The translations under genes were made by a program, and so were the position numbers. Shown here piece by piece: positions 1 to 7,303 of a stretch of 22,724 bases of DNA; position 1 is the stretch's first letter, and every line of letters starts with the position of its first letter. The DNA lies in contig CAZUHU010000040.1 in the NCBI GenBank assembly GCA_964620645.1, positions 1 to 22,724 of the forward strand, given 5' to 3'. The notes below the pieces were generated by a model. That model did no database searches, was not told the origin of the DNA, and was given only the letters and a program-made list of their open reading frames with translations. Origin of the DNA: Bog-950 sp964620645 (GTDB lineage: Bacteria; Bacteroidota; Bacteroidia; Chitinophagales; LD1).

Positions 1-932
1 TTAATTTTGAAGAAACACCTGCCAGCCTGCGCGAGAAAAACTATAATAGTTTAAAGCCACTCTCGCCCGATATGTTTGGCTACTCCATATTGCGTAGCAC
101 TTTACGCAACGATTTTTTTACGGCGCTGTTTGAGGACCTCGGCAAGTTTAATGTGCCTTTAGAAGGCCTGCATACCGAAACCGGTCCCGGCGTTTATGAA
201 GCAGCTATTACCTATGGCGAACCTTTGGAAAGTGCAGACCGTGCTGTTTTGTTCAAGAGCGGCACCAAGGAGATAGCCTACCGCCACGGCATTATAGCCA
301 CCTTTATGGCTAAGATTAATGAAAACCTGCCCGGCTGTAGCGGCCATGTGCATCAAAGCCTGTGGGATAAGGCGGGTAAGAAAAACCTTTTCTACGATGA
401 GAAGAGCAAGGACAAAATGAGCGAACTAATGAAGAGTTATACCGCCGGCCAGTTGTATTGCCTGCCGTTTATTCTTCCTATGATAGCTCCAACCATAAAC
501 AGCTATAAGCGCCTGGTGGAGGGTGCGTGGGCGCCTACTACTGTAACCTGGGCTATAGATAACCGCACTGTTGCCCTGCGCGCTTTGCCGGGTTCTTCTA
601 AATCTACCCGCCTTGAAACCCGCGTGGTGGGCAGCGATAGTAACCCGTACCTGGCATTCGCAGCCTGCATGGCTGCCGGTTTGTACGGCATTAAAAACAA
701 AATGAAGTTACAGCCTGCCACATCAGGCAACGGCTACCGCGATACCAGCCGCGGAACTTTACCCCGCAACCTGTGGGAAGCTACCCAGGCCATGAAAGAG
801 AGTAAAGTAGCCAAAGAGCTTTTTGGTGACAAATTTGTTGAGCACTTTACCCAAACCCGTGAGTGGGAATGGCGCCAATACCAGCGCGTAGTTACTGATT
901 GGGAAACCAAAAGGTATATGGAAATAATTTAA
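1..932 (+). CDS. Glutamine synthetase family protein (5' end missing)
   Basis: The open frame enters from the left edge (first whole codon at base 3) and ends with TAA at 930-932, so about 310 C-terminal residues are visible and the N-terminal beta-grasp domain is missing. The catalytic domain carries recognisable class I glutamine synthetase elements: TETGPGVYEAAI (acidic metal-binding region), KSGTKEIAYRHG, ATFMAK, the ATP/glutamate-site motif GHVHQSL, NSYKRL and the late RLETRVVGSDSNPYLA segment. The family joins an amine to the gamma-carboxyl of glutamate using ATP. True glutamine synthetases use ammonia; relatives such as PuuA, IpuC and GlnA4 use putrescine, isopropylamine or ethanolamine. 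The ETGPGVYEA form differs from the usual GQHE-type sequence of housekeeping GlnA, so a gamma-glutamylamide synthetase is possible, but the ammonium-site residues of the N-domain cannot be seen. The alcohol dehydrogenase, gamma-glutamyl hydrolase and aldehyde dehydrogenase from 6055 onward make this reading attractive. Family certain; substrate inferred. Confidence 0.92.
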   Translation, partial: NFEETPASLREKNYNSLKPLSPDMFGYSILRSTLRNDFFTALFEDLGKFNVPLEGLHTETGPGVYEAAITYGEPLESADRAVLFKSGTKEIAYRHGIIATFMAKINENLPGCSGHVHQSLWDKAGKKNLFYDEKSKDKMSELMKSYTAGQLYCLPFILPMIAPTINSYKRLVEGAWAPTTVTWAIDNRTVALRALPGSSKSTRLETRVVGSDSNPYLAFAACMAAGLYGIKNKMKLQPATSGNGYRDTSRGTLPRNLWEATQAMKESKVAKELFGDKFVEHFTQTREWEWRQYQRVVTDWETKRYMEII

Positions 933-968
933 ATCAAAATGTGGGAAACGTTTTAATTTAGATAGGCC

Positions 969-1382
969 ATGAAATTCATAGTCTTTCTTTTGCCGCTGTT
1001 GATTATCCTAAATGAACAAAGAGCTTATGCTCAGGATAACTCTGCTCGGCTGGAGAACATGAATAATAAAGCCGTCCCTATGCTGGCTTCCGGCACTATA
1101 ATTACATTGGTTTCCACAACCGTTTTTGCCATAGGAGTTAAAAAACTAAAGACAGGAGTTGTCTATCAACACGATTGTATTATGTGCGGGACATACGCCG
1201 TAGATAATCGTCCGAGAGGCGCAGCTTTTACAACGGCTGGTGCAGTTTCTTTGATTGGTGGTGCGGTATTATTAGGTTTTGGCAGTAAGTTTAAGCATTA
1301 CTACAACATTGAGCGGAAAAAACTAAAGGTAACAACCGGCTACCTGAAATCGGGTAATTTGGGGGTGGAGTTACAGTTTTGA
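969..1382 (+). CDS. Small exported or membrane protein of unknown function
   Basis: This is a 137-residue protein I do not recognise. It begins with a clear signal peptide (MKFIVFLLPLLIIL, cleavage likely after AYAQ, about residue 22). Two further hydrophobic stretches follow, at about residues 40-58 and 86-105, the second glycine/alanine rich. Between them lies a short polar loop with a C-x-x-C pair (DCIMCG). The tail, KLKVTTGYLKSGNLGVELQF, is polar with alternating residues and ends in phenylalanine, which could be a beta-strand. The gene starts 36 nt after the glutamine-synthetase-like gene and could be transcribed with it. Its TGA stop touches the stop of the opposing channel gene with no base between. 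Similar two-helix proteins with signal peptides are common and uncharacterised in Bacteroidota; no function is proposed. Confidence 0.7.
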   Translation: MKFIVFLLPLLIILNEQRAYAQDNSARLENMNNKAVPMLASGTIITLVSTTVFAIGVKKLKTGVVYQHDCIMCGTYAVDNRPRGAAFTTAGAVSLIGGAVLLGFGSKFKHYYNIERKKLKVTTGYLKSGNLGVELQF

Positions 1383-2012
1383 TCACTGTTCGTCTCTACT
1401 GCGGTCCAACGGCAACAAGAAGAATAAGGGCACCAGCGCATAAATAAAATACGGTAGCATAAGGCTGATGAATGAAACTGCCGAAGCTACTATGAGCAAT
1501 AGCGGAGCCAGCAAAAAAGACCTGCGTACGTTTTTCATAACAGCGGCCTGATCGTAGTGCGGTTGAAGGTGGTTTTTGGCAATGTTCCGATACAGAAAAA
1601 TTTGCAACACGGAGGCCAGGGTGGCTATTAAACCGAAAAGGAGCACCGCAGGGCGGTTGTGTGGGTATTCGCCCATTAACGCCGTAGGAAAAGGGATAAA
1701 GGAAAGCATTAACAGAAACAGGTTGTTTATCCAAACTGTTCCGTAATCAATGCGCGTAGCCATGCGGTAAACGTTATGGTGCTGTATCCACATAACAGCG
1801 ATAAAGAAGAAACTTACTACCCAGCTTATAATTTTTGGTGCCATTTCTTTTAATGCCTGTAGTAGCTCATTGCTGTCTTCATGGTTAGCAATATGGGGCA
1901 CCTTAATTTCAAGCACCAACAGGGTAATTATGATAGCAAATACGGCATCGCTGAAAAACTCTGTCCGCTCCTTCGAAAACCGCCAGATTTTAAAACGGGA
2001 GAAAAGGCCCAT
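1383..2012 (-). CDS. TMEM175-family (DUF1211) potassium channel-like membrane protein
   Basis: The product is 209 residues from the ATG at 2012. The frame extends two codons upstream to a TTG at 2018, but the ATG is the better start. The first transmembrane segment carries the family hallmark RTEFFSDAVFAI followed by ITLLVLEIKVP, the R-x-x-x-FSD signature of TMEM175/DUF1211 proteins. Hydrophobic segments follow near residues 48-68 (IISWVVSFFFIAVMW), 80-100 (NNLFLLMLSFIPFP), 110-130 and two near the C-terminus, consistent with the six-helix bacterial form. Structurally studied bacterial members are tetrameric, potassium-selective channels of the cytoplasmic membrane. The length matches the bacterial single-repeat form rather than the duplicated animal one. 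It lies alone on the minus strand, diverging from the lipocalin/prenyl-synthase gene across about 160 bp and converging with the gene at 969. Family assignment is strong; ion selectivity is taken from the family. Confidence 0.88.
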   Translation of the reverse strand: MGLFSRFKIWRFSKERTEFFSDAVFAIIITLLVLEIKVPHIANHEDSNELLQALKEMAPKIISWVVSFFFIAVMWIQHHNVYRMATRIDYGTVWINNLFLLMLSFIPFPTALMGEYPHNRPAVLLFGLIATLASVLQIFLYRNIAKNHLQPHYDQAAVMKNVRRSFLLAPLLLIVASAVSFISLMLPYFIYALVPLFFLLPLDRSRDEQ

Positions 2013-2173
2013 ATGCAAGTGTTTAGGTAGTATCGCTGTTTTGCCAAATTACAAAATGCCGCCAAAACCGTGATAATTATCTCATCTTTTTGGCAGGCGC
2101 TGTATAAGGACTAAAATCAGCCCTAATACTGTTTCACAAATGGTTATAATCGCACCGCTGATAACAAGCGCTA

Positions 2174-4429
2174 ATGAAAAAGAAGAAGATCATTGCTCCC
2201 TTTTTTGCAAAGGACTGGCCCGCTGAAGGCCCTATTGATTTAAATATTCATGACCTGCCGCACCACAGTTCAACAACCGAGTGGTGGTATATGCATAGTC
2301 ATATTAAAGTAAAGGGAGGACGGGAGTTCTCCTTATTTGCATCCTTCTTTCAGAGTGTAATCGATTATGATAAGGAAAGCAAAAAGCCTGTTTACGGACA
2401 TTCGGTAATTTTTGGCATATCAGATATTGAAAAGAAAAAATACTACACCGTTAGTTTAGTTGACCGCCGTGCTCCGCAGTTGGGTCTTGAGCGTTTGAAG
2501 AAAGGCGAAATGGTGAAGGACCCTTTTATACGCCGCGCCGGTATTGAAATGCTGAGCAAAGGGGTAGTGCCCTACCCGGATGAACTGTTGAAAAAGGAGC
2601 CCACCATTGCTTTAGATAAATTGTATTTAAACTACGATGGCAATACCTTCACTAAACAGAAGGATGGCAGCTACGTGCTGCATTTGGAGCACAAAAGGCA
2701 GCAGTTAGGCGTTGATATACGTTTCTTCCCTAAAAAGCCACCAACACGCCACGGCAATAATGGTGTCGTGCGCGGGGTTTCGGCAGAGGATATGTTCTAC
2801 TACTTTATTCCCAAGTGCGAAGTAACCGGTAGCTTTAAAATTGGTAAGGATGCTTACAAAATTGAAGAAGCCACTGGCTGGTACGATCATGAATTTGGTT
2901 GCCACCCGGAGAAGAAAAACGATAAGCTTAAGAAGGACGTGAGCTGGAACTGGATTGCAATGCAGTTGGATAACGGCACCGAGCTTACTGCCTATGATTT
3001 GATTGACCTGAAAACAGGAGAGGATTGTGGCTCGTTTATTATTATGATAGATAAGAATGGTAAGCGCTATCACTCTACTAAATTTAAATTGAAAGCGGTT
3101 GGTGAACCATGGACCAGTACGCGAACGTTTAATGATTACCCCACAGCTTGGGTATTGGAAGCACCTGAGTTTAAGCTAAAGATTAAAGCAGAAGCTGCTT
3201 TTGACCGACAGGAGTTTGCCACCGTAATTTCGAAGCCAGCCTTTTGGGAGGGCCGTGTTAATGTAAGTGGCACCTTAAATGGCAAGCAGGTGAGTGGGCC
3301 GGGCTTTATTGAGCGTCACGGCTTTGTGAACAGTAGCAACATGAAGGAGTTTTTGAAAGCTGTTTCGCGCACTACCTTAAAATCCGTTCAGCAAATTGTT
3401 CCTTTAGCTTTCGACAATGAGAAATTTGAGGAACTTGTTTCAACCAAAGGGAACAAGCACCTGATAGAGGGCCTGGATAAAGAAGCTTATATAGAGGCAT
3501 TTCTTAAACCTATACGTACTATTACCGACCGTGGCGGCAAATCATGGCGCAGCTATGCTACCATTGCCTGTTGCGATATTGTAGGTGGCGACTCGCAGGT
3601 AGCTATTGACTGGTTGGCCTTGCCTGAGTTGTTGCATGCGGGTTCACTAATGGTAGATGATGTGCAGGATAAATCAACGGTGCGCCGTGGCGGACCTGCT
3701 GCGCACGTATTGTTTGGTGAGGCCAAGGCAATTAACAGTGGTACGGCTGCTTACTTCCTGGGCCAGGTTTGTATATACCGCGTAGATAAAGGCTGGAAAG
3801 AAAAGGTGCAGATATATAACTGGTATTTTGAAGCTATGCGTGCCTCGCACAGCGGCCAGGCCATGGATATACACGGTTTAAATTACCTGATGCCTAAAGT
3901 GCTAAAGGATGATAAAACTGCAAAGAGCCTTGTAAAGCGCGTGGTAGCTACACACCGCCTTAAATCTGCCGCACCGGCGGCCTACCTGGCAAAAATAGGT
4001 GGCTTGCTGGGCGAGGGCAAAAGGGAGCAAATTGATGCCTTGGGCAATTACTTTGAGGCATTGGGTGTATCGTTCCAGATAATTGATGATACGCTTAACC
4101 TTAAAGGCTTTAAGGACCATCTGAAAACTAAAGGTGAGGACATTACTGCCGGTAAAATAACCTACCCTGTTGCAAAGGCAATGACCATGCTTAATAAAGC
4201 GGACCGTAAGCGTCTTTGGGAAATCGTAGATTCTAAAACAGAGAGCATACAAAAGATAGGCGAGGCAGTTGCTTTGCTGGATAAAGTGAATGCCATCGAA
4301 AAAAGCGAGAAGGAAGCTAAAACTATTTTAGAAAATGCCTGGAAACGCCTTGACCCGCTTGTAGTTGATAGTATGGTTAAGTTAAACCTGCGCGCCTTCA
4401 GTTGGTTTGTGTTGGAGCGCACTTACTAA
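2174..4429 (+). CDS. Fusion: CrtC/AttH lipocalin-like domain + polyprenyl diphosphate synthase
   Basis: The 751-residue product has two distinct halves. Residues 1-385 resemble the CrtC/AttH lipocalin-like (carotenoid 1,2-hydratase-type) fold: EWWYMH at 36-41, YYFIPKCEVTG near 215, GWYDHEFG at 235-242, WNWIAMQLDNG near 260, and YPTAWVLEAP then FWEGRVNVSGTLNG further on. Residues about 390-745 form an all-helical trans-prenyltransferase: GGK at 454-456, first Asp-rich motif DDVQD at 495-499 followed by RRGG, SGQAMD, second Asp-rich motif DDTLN at 638-642, and GEDITAGKITYP. Both Mg-binding motifs are present; the final Asp of the second is Asn, as in several eukaryotic GGPP synthases. Small residues (Gly, Ser) at positions -5 and -4 before the first motif suggest a product longer than C15. 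The prenyl half should condense isopentenyl diphosphate; the N-half could hydrate, cyclise or bind the product, which is inference. The gene stands alone, ends at a strong terminator and has no carotenoid genes beside it in this window. Confidence 0.88.
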   Translation: MKKKKIIAPFFAKDWPAEGPIDLNIHDLPHHSSTTEWWYMHSHIKVKGGREFSLFASFFQSVIDYDKESKKPVYGHSVIFGISDIEKKKYYTVSLVDRRAPQLGLERLKKGEMVKDPFIRRAGIEMLSKGVVPYPDELLKKEPTIALDKLYLNYDGNTFTKQKDGSYVLHLEHKRQQLGVDIRFFPKKPPTRHGNNGVVRGVSAEDMFYYFIPKCEVTGSFKIGKDAYKIEEATGWYDHEFGCHPEKKNDKLKKDVSWNWIAMQLDNGTELTAYDLIDLKTGEDCGSFIIMIDKNGKRYHSTKFKLKAVGEPWTSTRTFNDYPTAWVLEAPEFKLKIKAEAAFDRQEFATVISKPAFWEGRVNVSGTLNGKQVSGPGFIERHGFVNSSNMKEFLKAVSRTTLKSVQQIVPLAFDNEKFEELVSTKGNKHLIEGLDKEAYIEAFLKPIRTITDRGGKSWRSYATIACCDIVGGDSQVAIDWLALPELLHAGSLMVDDVQDKSTVRRGGPAAHVLFGEAKAINSGTAAYFLGQVCIYRVDKGWKEKVQIYNWYFEAMRASHSGQAMDIHGLNYLMPKVLKDDKTAKSLVKRVVATHRLKSAAPAAYLAKIGGLLGEGKREQIDALGNYFEALGVSFQIIDDTLNLKGFKDHLKTKGEDITAGKITYPVAKAMTMLNKADRKRLWEIVDSKTESIQKIGEAVALLDKVNAIEKSEKEAKTILENAWKRLDPLVVDSMVKLNLRAFSWFVLERTY

Positions 4430-4451
4430 AGGCGTAAAGGCATCTTAAATA

Positions 4452-4490
4452 AAAAACGGGCGGAAAGAGAAATCTTAACCGCCCGTTTTT
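4452..4490. terminator. Bidirectional rho-independent terminator
   Basis: A perfect 12-bp inverted repeat, AAAAACGGGCGG (4452-4463) and CCGCCCGTTTTT (4479-4490), encloses a 15-nt loop. It has a T-run on the plus side (TTTTTCTTTT) and an A-run on the other side that becomes a T-run on the minus strand. It lies between the convergent 3' ends of the lipocalin/prenyl-synthase gene (stop at 4429) and the SGNH hydrolase gene (stop at 4508), so it can serve both. Confidence 0.9.
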
Positions 4491-4507
4491 CTTTTAGTAT
4501 TTGCATT

Positions 4508-5913
4508 CTATTGCTTCTGCAATTGACCGGAACAGATTTTTTTAACGCCCGCTTTTATAGTGTAAAGCAGGTTTTGAGCGGCTATATTATTGAGGTTAAG
4601 GTTGGTTAACCCTCTCGCTAAGGTTTGTTGTAAAAGCAGTCTGCCGTTAACACTGTAAATGCTTATGCTGCATTCCGGCAAGCTGCTTTCCACAGTTACT
4701 TGCCCTGTTGTAACAGAGGGGTAAATCTTTACTTCCGATTCACCCGTTTCAATGATTGTATTGGCTGCACTTACTTCTACCTGCTTGGTAACACTTTCGG
4801 TATGGCAGGTATTGCTAACCGTAAAAGTTACCTGGTAGGTGCCTGGCTGCGCATAGGCATGCGATGTGGATGCAGAAGTAGAGCCATTACCATCGCCAAA
4901 GGCCCAGGTAAAGCCGGTGCCGTTTAAAGATTGGTTATCGAAAAATGTTAAGCCACCACTTTGTGAAGTACTAAAGTCCGCAAATACAAGTCCGCCATTA
5001 CCCTGCCATTGGCTCAGGCTATCAAACACCACAAAATCAGAGGCGGCCTGTAACTTGTTTGCTATAGAGTCGGGCAAAGTTGATTTGAAGCCGCTGTTAA
5101 AACTGCTTTTATGAAAAATGCTGCTGTAAAGCACACAGGCATTCAGGTAACTGCCCGCTATCTCGGGGTGCGATTCATCAGCTTGATAAAGCACGATGGT
5201 GCTGTCTGTTTCGCGTATGTATTTCCATGCCATACCGCAAGGGGCCACGGTTGCATTGTTATCTACAGTCATTTCAAGGTAGCTTTCGCGCAGGCGGCTT
5301 TGCATACCATTGTAGGTGCAAAGTATGGGGTAGCCACCGCAATTTCCGGCGTCACCGTTTTTGCGGCCCCAGGTCATGTAGAAAACCGTTTCGGCACAGG
5401 GGCTACTTACATGGATTAAGCTATCCAGCGTTTTGGCATAAGGATAAACTTCACTTTCTACCTGGCTTGGAGGGAAAGACGGCCGCTGGCTTTGTTCCTG
5501 CAGTATTACATAATCCCAACCGCCCTGTGCAATCTTAGCCAGCGCATTAGCATCAGCACTATGCTGCTGAAAGGTGTAACCACCGGGGGCATAGCTATCA
5601 ACGGTAATCGTATCGCCATGCGACTCGCTTAGTTGGCGTAGCAAATTGGGCAAATCATTTACATAGGNNNNNNNNNNNNNNNNNNNNNNNNNNNNNNNNN
5701 NNNNNNNNNNNNNNNNNNNNNNNNNNNNNNNNNNNNNNNNNNNNNNNNNNNNNNNNNNNNNNNNNNNTCGCCATGCGACTCGCTTAGTTGGCGTAGCAAA
5801 TTGGGCAAATCATTTACATAGGTATAGCTGTTGCCTATAAACAATACTTTTTTAGGGGTGGCCCCCACGCTTAATGCCAGCAGTAAAAGTGCAATTGGTA
5901 AAATTCTATTCAT
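4508..5913 (-). CDS. T9SS-secreted SGNH/GDSL-type hydrolase with PKD domain (split by a false gap)
   Basis: The gene runs from ATG at 5913 to the stop at 4508 and is interrupted by 100 N. Removing the N run and one copy of the 55-bp duplicate joins both parts in frame into a 416-residue protein. Order: signal peptide (1-18); SGNH hydrolase domain with VLFIGNSYTYVNDLP (nucleophile Ser29), WDYVILQEQSQRPS (about 81-94) and ADESHPEIAGSYLN (Asp194, His197); a PKD-type immunoglobulin-like domain at about 258-329 with WAFGDGNGS and HAYAQPGTYQVTFTVSN; and a C-terminal type A sorting domain at about 345-416 (VKIYPSVTTGQVTVES, IYSVNGRLL). It should be exported by Sec, then secreted or surface-attached by T9SS. 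The hydrolase domain resembles the DUF4886-type SGNH proteins of Bacteroidota, whose substrates (esters, perhaps acetylated sugars) are mostly unknown. Neighbours give no substrate clue. Family confident, substrate unknown. Confidence 0.85.
5613..5667. repeat. 55-bp duplicate flanking the gap, left copy (assembly overlap)
   Basis: These 55 bases, which end exactly where the N run begins, are identical to 5768-5822, which begins exactly where the N run ends. Duplicates that abut both sides of a scaffold gap are what two unmerged overlapping contigs leave behind. A length of 55 is also a common de Bruijn k-mer size. It is not a biological repeat. Confidence 0.93.
5668..5767. other. Assembly gap (100 N), probably of zero true length
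   Basis: This is a run of exactly 100 N with identical 55-bp flanks. The reading frame of the SGNH hydrolase continues once the N run and one flank are removed, so no sequence seems to be missing. Confidence 0.95.
5768..5822. repeat. 55-bp duplicate flanking the gap, right copy (assembly overlap)
   Basis: This is the second copy of the 55-bp contig-end overlap, identical to 5613-5667. It encodes the same DLPNLLRQLSESHG stretch of the SGNH hydrolase that is read just left of the gap. Confidence 0.93.
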
Positions 5914-6004
5914 AAGTGAAATATCTATACAAGTTTAAGAGAAAGACGGAAACAGCGCCTTTATCGTTGTTCGGGGCCTTTGCAATTGTTAGGCATTTGC
6001 AGCC

Positions 6005-6033
6005 TTTAAGGTATTGTCGCTTGCTTATATTTG
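6005..6033 (+). promoter_or_regulatory. Candidate Bacteroidota-type promoter of the alcohol dehydrogenase gene
   Basis: TATATTTG at 6026-6033 matches the TAnnTTTG -7 element of the Bacteroidota primary sigma factor exactly. TTTA at 6005-6008, 17 nt upstream, differs by one base from the TTTG -33 element. Transcription would start near 6040, about 15 nt before the ATG at 6055. Based on sequence match only. Confidence 0.55.
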
Positions 6034-6054
6034 CGCTCTCAAATTTTTTAAACC

Positions 6055-7203
6055 ATGATTTTCGAAACCGTACGTCAGTTCAATTTTCCTACCATCATCC
6101 GTTTCGGCGCAGGTGCTGTTAACGAGTTACCCGGTTATTTAAAGAGTAATAACCTTAAAAACCCTTTAATAGTAACGGATCCAAACGTTGCCCAGTTGCC
6201 TTTCCTTAAAAAGATTGTTGAGGATCTTAAAGCAAAGGGTTTTTCGGTAGAAGTGTTTAGCGACATTCATAAAAACCCGGTAAAAAGCGATGTATATAAA
6301 GGCGTTGACGTATGGGATAATACCAAACGCGATTGTATTGTAGGTGTAGGCGGTGGCGCTGCCCTTGATGTGGCCCGTGCTATGGTATTGCGCGTTAACC
6401 ATCGCGAAGACCTGTTTAAATATGACGACCTTATTGGCGGTGATGTGTATGTAACTAACGATGTGCCGCACTTTGTAACCATACCAACCACCAGTGGCAC
6501 CGGTAGCGAAGTTGGCCGTAGTGCAATTATTGCTGACGACGAAACACACCAAAAGAAAATACTTTTCTCACCTAAGTTGTTAGCGAAGGTTGTTTTTGCA
6601 GACCCCAAGTTAACCATGGAATTACCGGCCTTTATTACGGCGGCTACGGGTATGGATGCCTTAACCCACAACATGGAAGCTTTCCTGGCAAAGAATTACC
6701 ACCCTATTTGTGATGGTATTGCTTTAGAAGGTATTCGCCTTATTTCTCAGTCTTTGGAAAAGGCTACTAACAAACCCGACCTGGAATCGCGTTCGCAAAT
6801 GCTGCTAGCCAGCATGATGGGCGCCATTGCTTTCCAAAAAGGTTTAGGGGTGGTGCATTCATTAGCGCATCCGCTAAGCAGTTTGTTAGATACCCACCAC
6901 GGCTTAGCCAATGCGGTAAACATCCCTTACGGTATGCAGTATAACATTGCCGGTTTTGAAGACCGTTTTAAGCGTATAGCCCAAACGCTGGACTTACCTA
7001 ACCAAACAGGTGAGGCTGTAGTGCAGTATTTGTTTGACCTGAACACCCGCGTAAACATACCGCACAAACTGCGCGAAATAGGCGTGAAGGAAGAGCACCT
7101 GGAAACCCTGGCAGACTTAGCCTTTGCTGACTTTGCACACCCCAACAACCCTAAACCGGTTAGCCGTGCCGACTTCCGTATGCTGTATGGGCAAGCTTTG
7201 TAA
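6055..7203 (+). CDS. Iron-containing alcohol dehydrogenase
   Basis: A complete 382-residue group III (iron-dependent) alcohol dehydrogenase, the usual length for the family. The N-terminal NAD(P)-binding half shows RFGAGAV near residue 18 and VGVGGGAALDVARA near 95-110. PTTSGTGSEV follows near 145. The metal ligands can be placed by comparison with FucO: Asp201 and His205 in GMDALTHNMEA, His268 in VVHSLAHP and His282 in DTHHGLANA; His272 is also conserved. The enzyme interconverts a primary alcohol and an aldehyde with NAD(P) in the cytoplasm. It is followed in the same direction by a gamma-glutamyl hydrolase and an aldehyde dehydrogenase. An attractive substrate is therefore a gamma-glutamylated amino alcohol, the step IpuI carries out in isopropylamine breakdown, but that is inference; butanol- or propanediol-type substrates cannot be excluded. 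The gene has its own candidate promoter at 6005-6033, and its stop codon lies right at the next assembly gap. Confidence 0.93.
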   Translation: MIFETVRQFNFPTIIRFGAGAVNELPGYLKSNNLKNPLIVTDPNVAQLPFLKKIVEDLKAKGFSVEVFSDIHKNPVKSDVYKGVDVWDNTKRDCIVGVGGGAALDVARAMVLRVNHREDLFKYDDLIGGDVYVTNDVPHFVTIPTTSGTGSEVGRSAIIADDETHQKKILFSPKLLAKVVFADPKLTMELPAFITAATGMDALTHNMEAFLAKNYHPICDGIALEGIRLISQSLEKATNKPDLESRSQMLLASMMGAIAFQKGLGVVHSLAHPLSSLLDTHHGLANAVNIPYGMQYNIAGFEDRFKRIAQTLDLPNQTGEAVVQYLFDLNTRVNIPHKLREIGVKEEHLETLADLAFADFAHPNNPKPVSRADFRMLYGQAL

Positions 7204-7303
7204 NNNNNNNNNNNNNNNNNNNNNNNNNNNNNNNNNNNNNNNNNNNNNNNNNNNNNNNNNNNNNNNNNNNNNNNNNNNNNNNNNNNNNNNNNNNNNNNNN
7301 NNN
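7204..7303. other. Assembly gap (100 N) of unknown true length
   Basis: This is a run of exactly 100 N. The flanks (ending in the dehydrogenase stop TAA and starting AAAATAAG) share no overlap, so real sequence is probably missing. The missing part includes the intergenic region and the start codon of the amidotransferase gene. Confidence 0.95.

Noticed and set aside
2089..2117. TTTG, 19 nt, then TAAAAT as a promoter for the lipocalin/prenyl-synthase gene
   Set aside because: The upstream element and spacing fit, but the downstream element departs from TAnnTTTG at several positions and lies far from the ATG.
2705..3073. Minus-strand open frames of 86-122 codons inside the lipocalin/prenyl-synthase gene (also 3902-4252 and 4162-4422)
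   Set aside because: They are antisense shadows of a strongly supported gene and show no recognisable domain.
5111..5538. Plus-strand open frames of about 100 codons over the SGNH hydrolase
   Set aside because: They overlap the catalytic domain of the real minus-strand gene and encode cysteine/histidine-rich sequence typical of shadow frames.
5613..5822. The 55-bp duplication as a true tandem or mobile repeat
   Set aside because: Copies stop and start exactly at the N run, and collapsing them restores the reading frame, which fits a contig overlap.
7124..7303. Open frame that would extend the amidotransferase upstream through the N run into the alcohol dehydrogenase gene
   Set aside because: The N run has arbitrary length, and the upstream part overlaps a well-supported gene in another frame. 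The real start is almost certainly in the missing sequence just before KIRIGLT.
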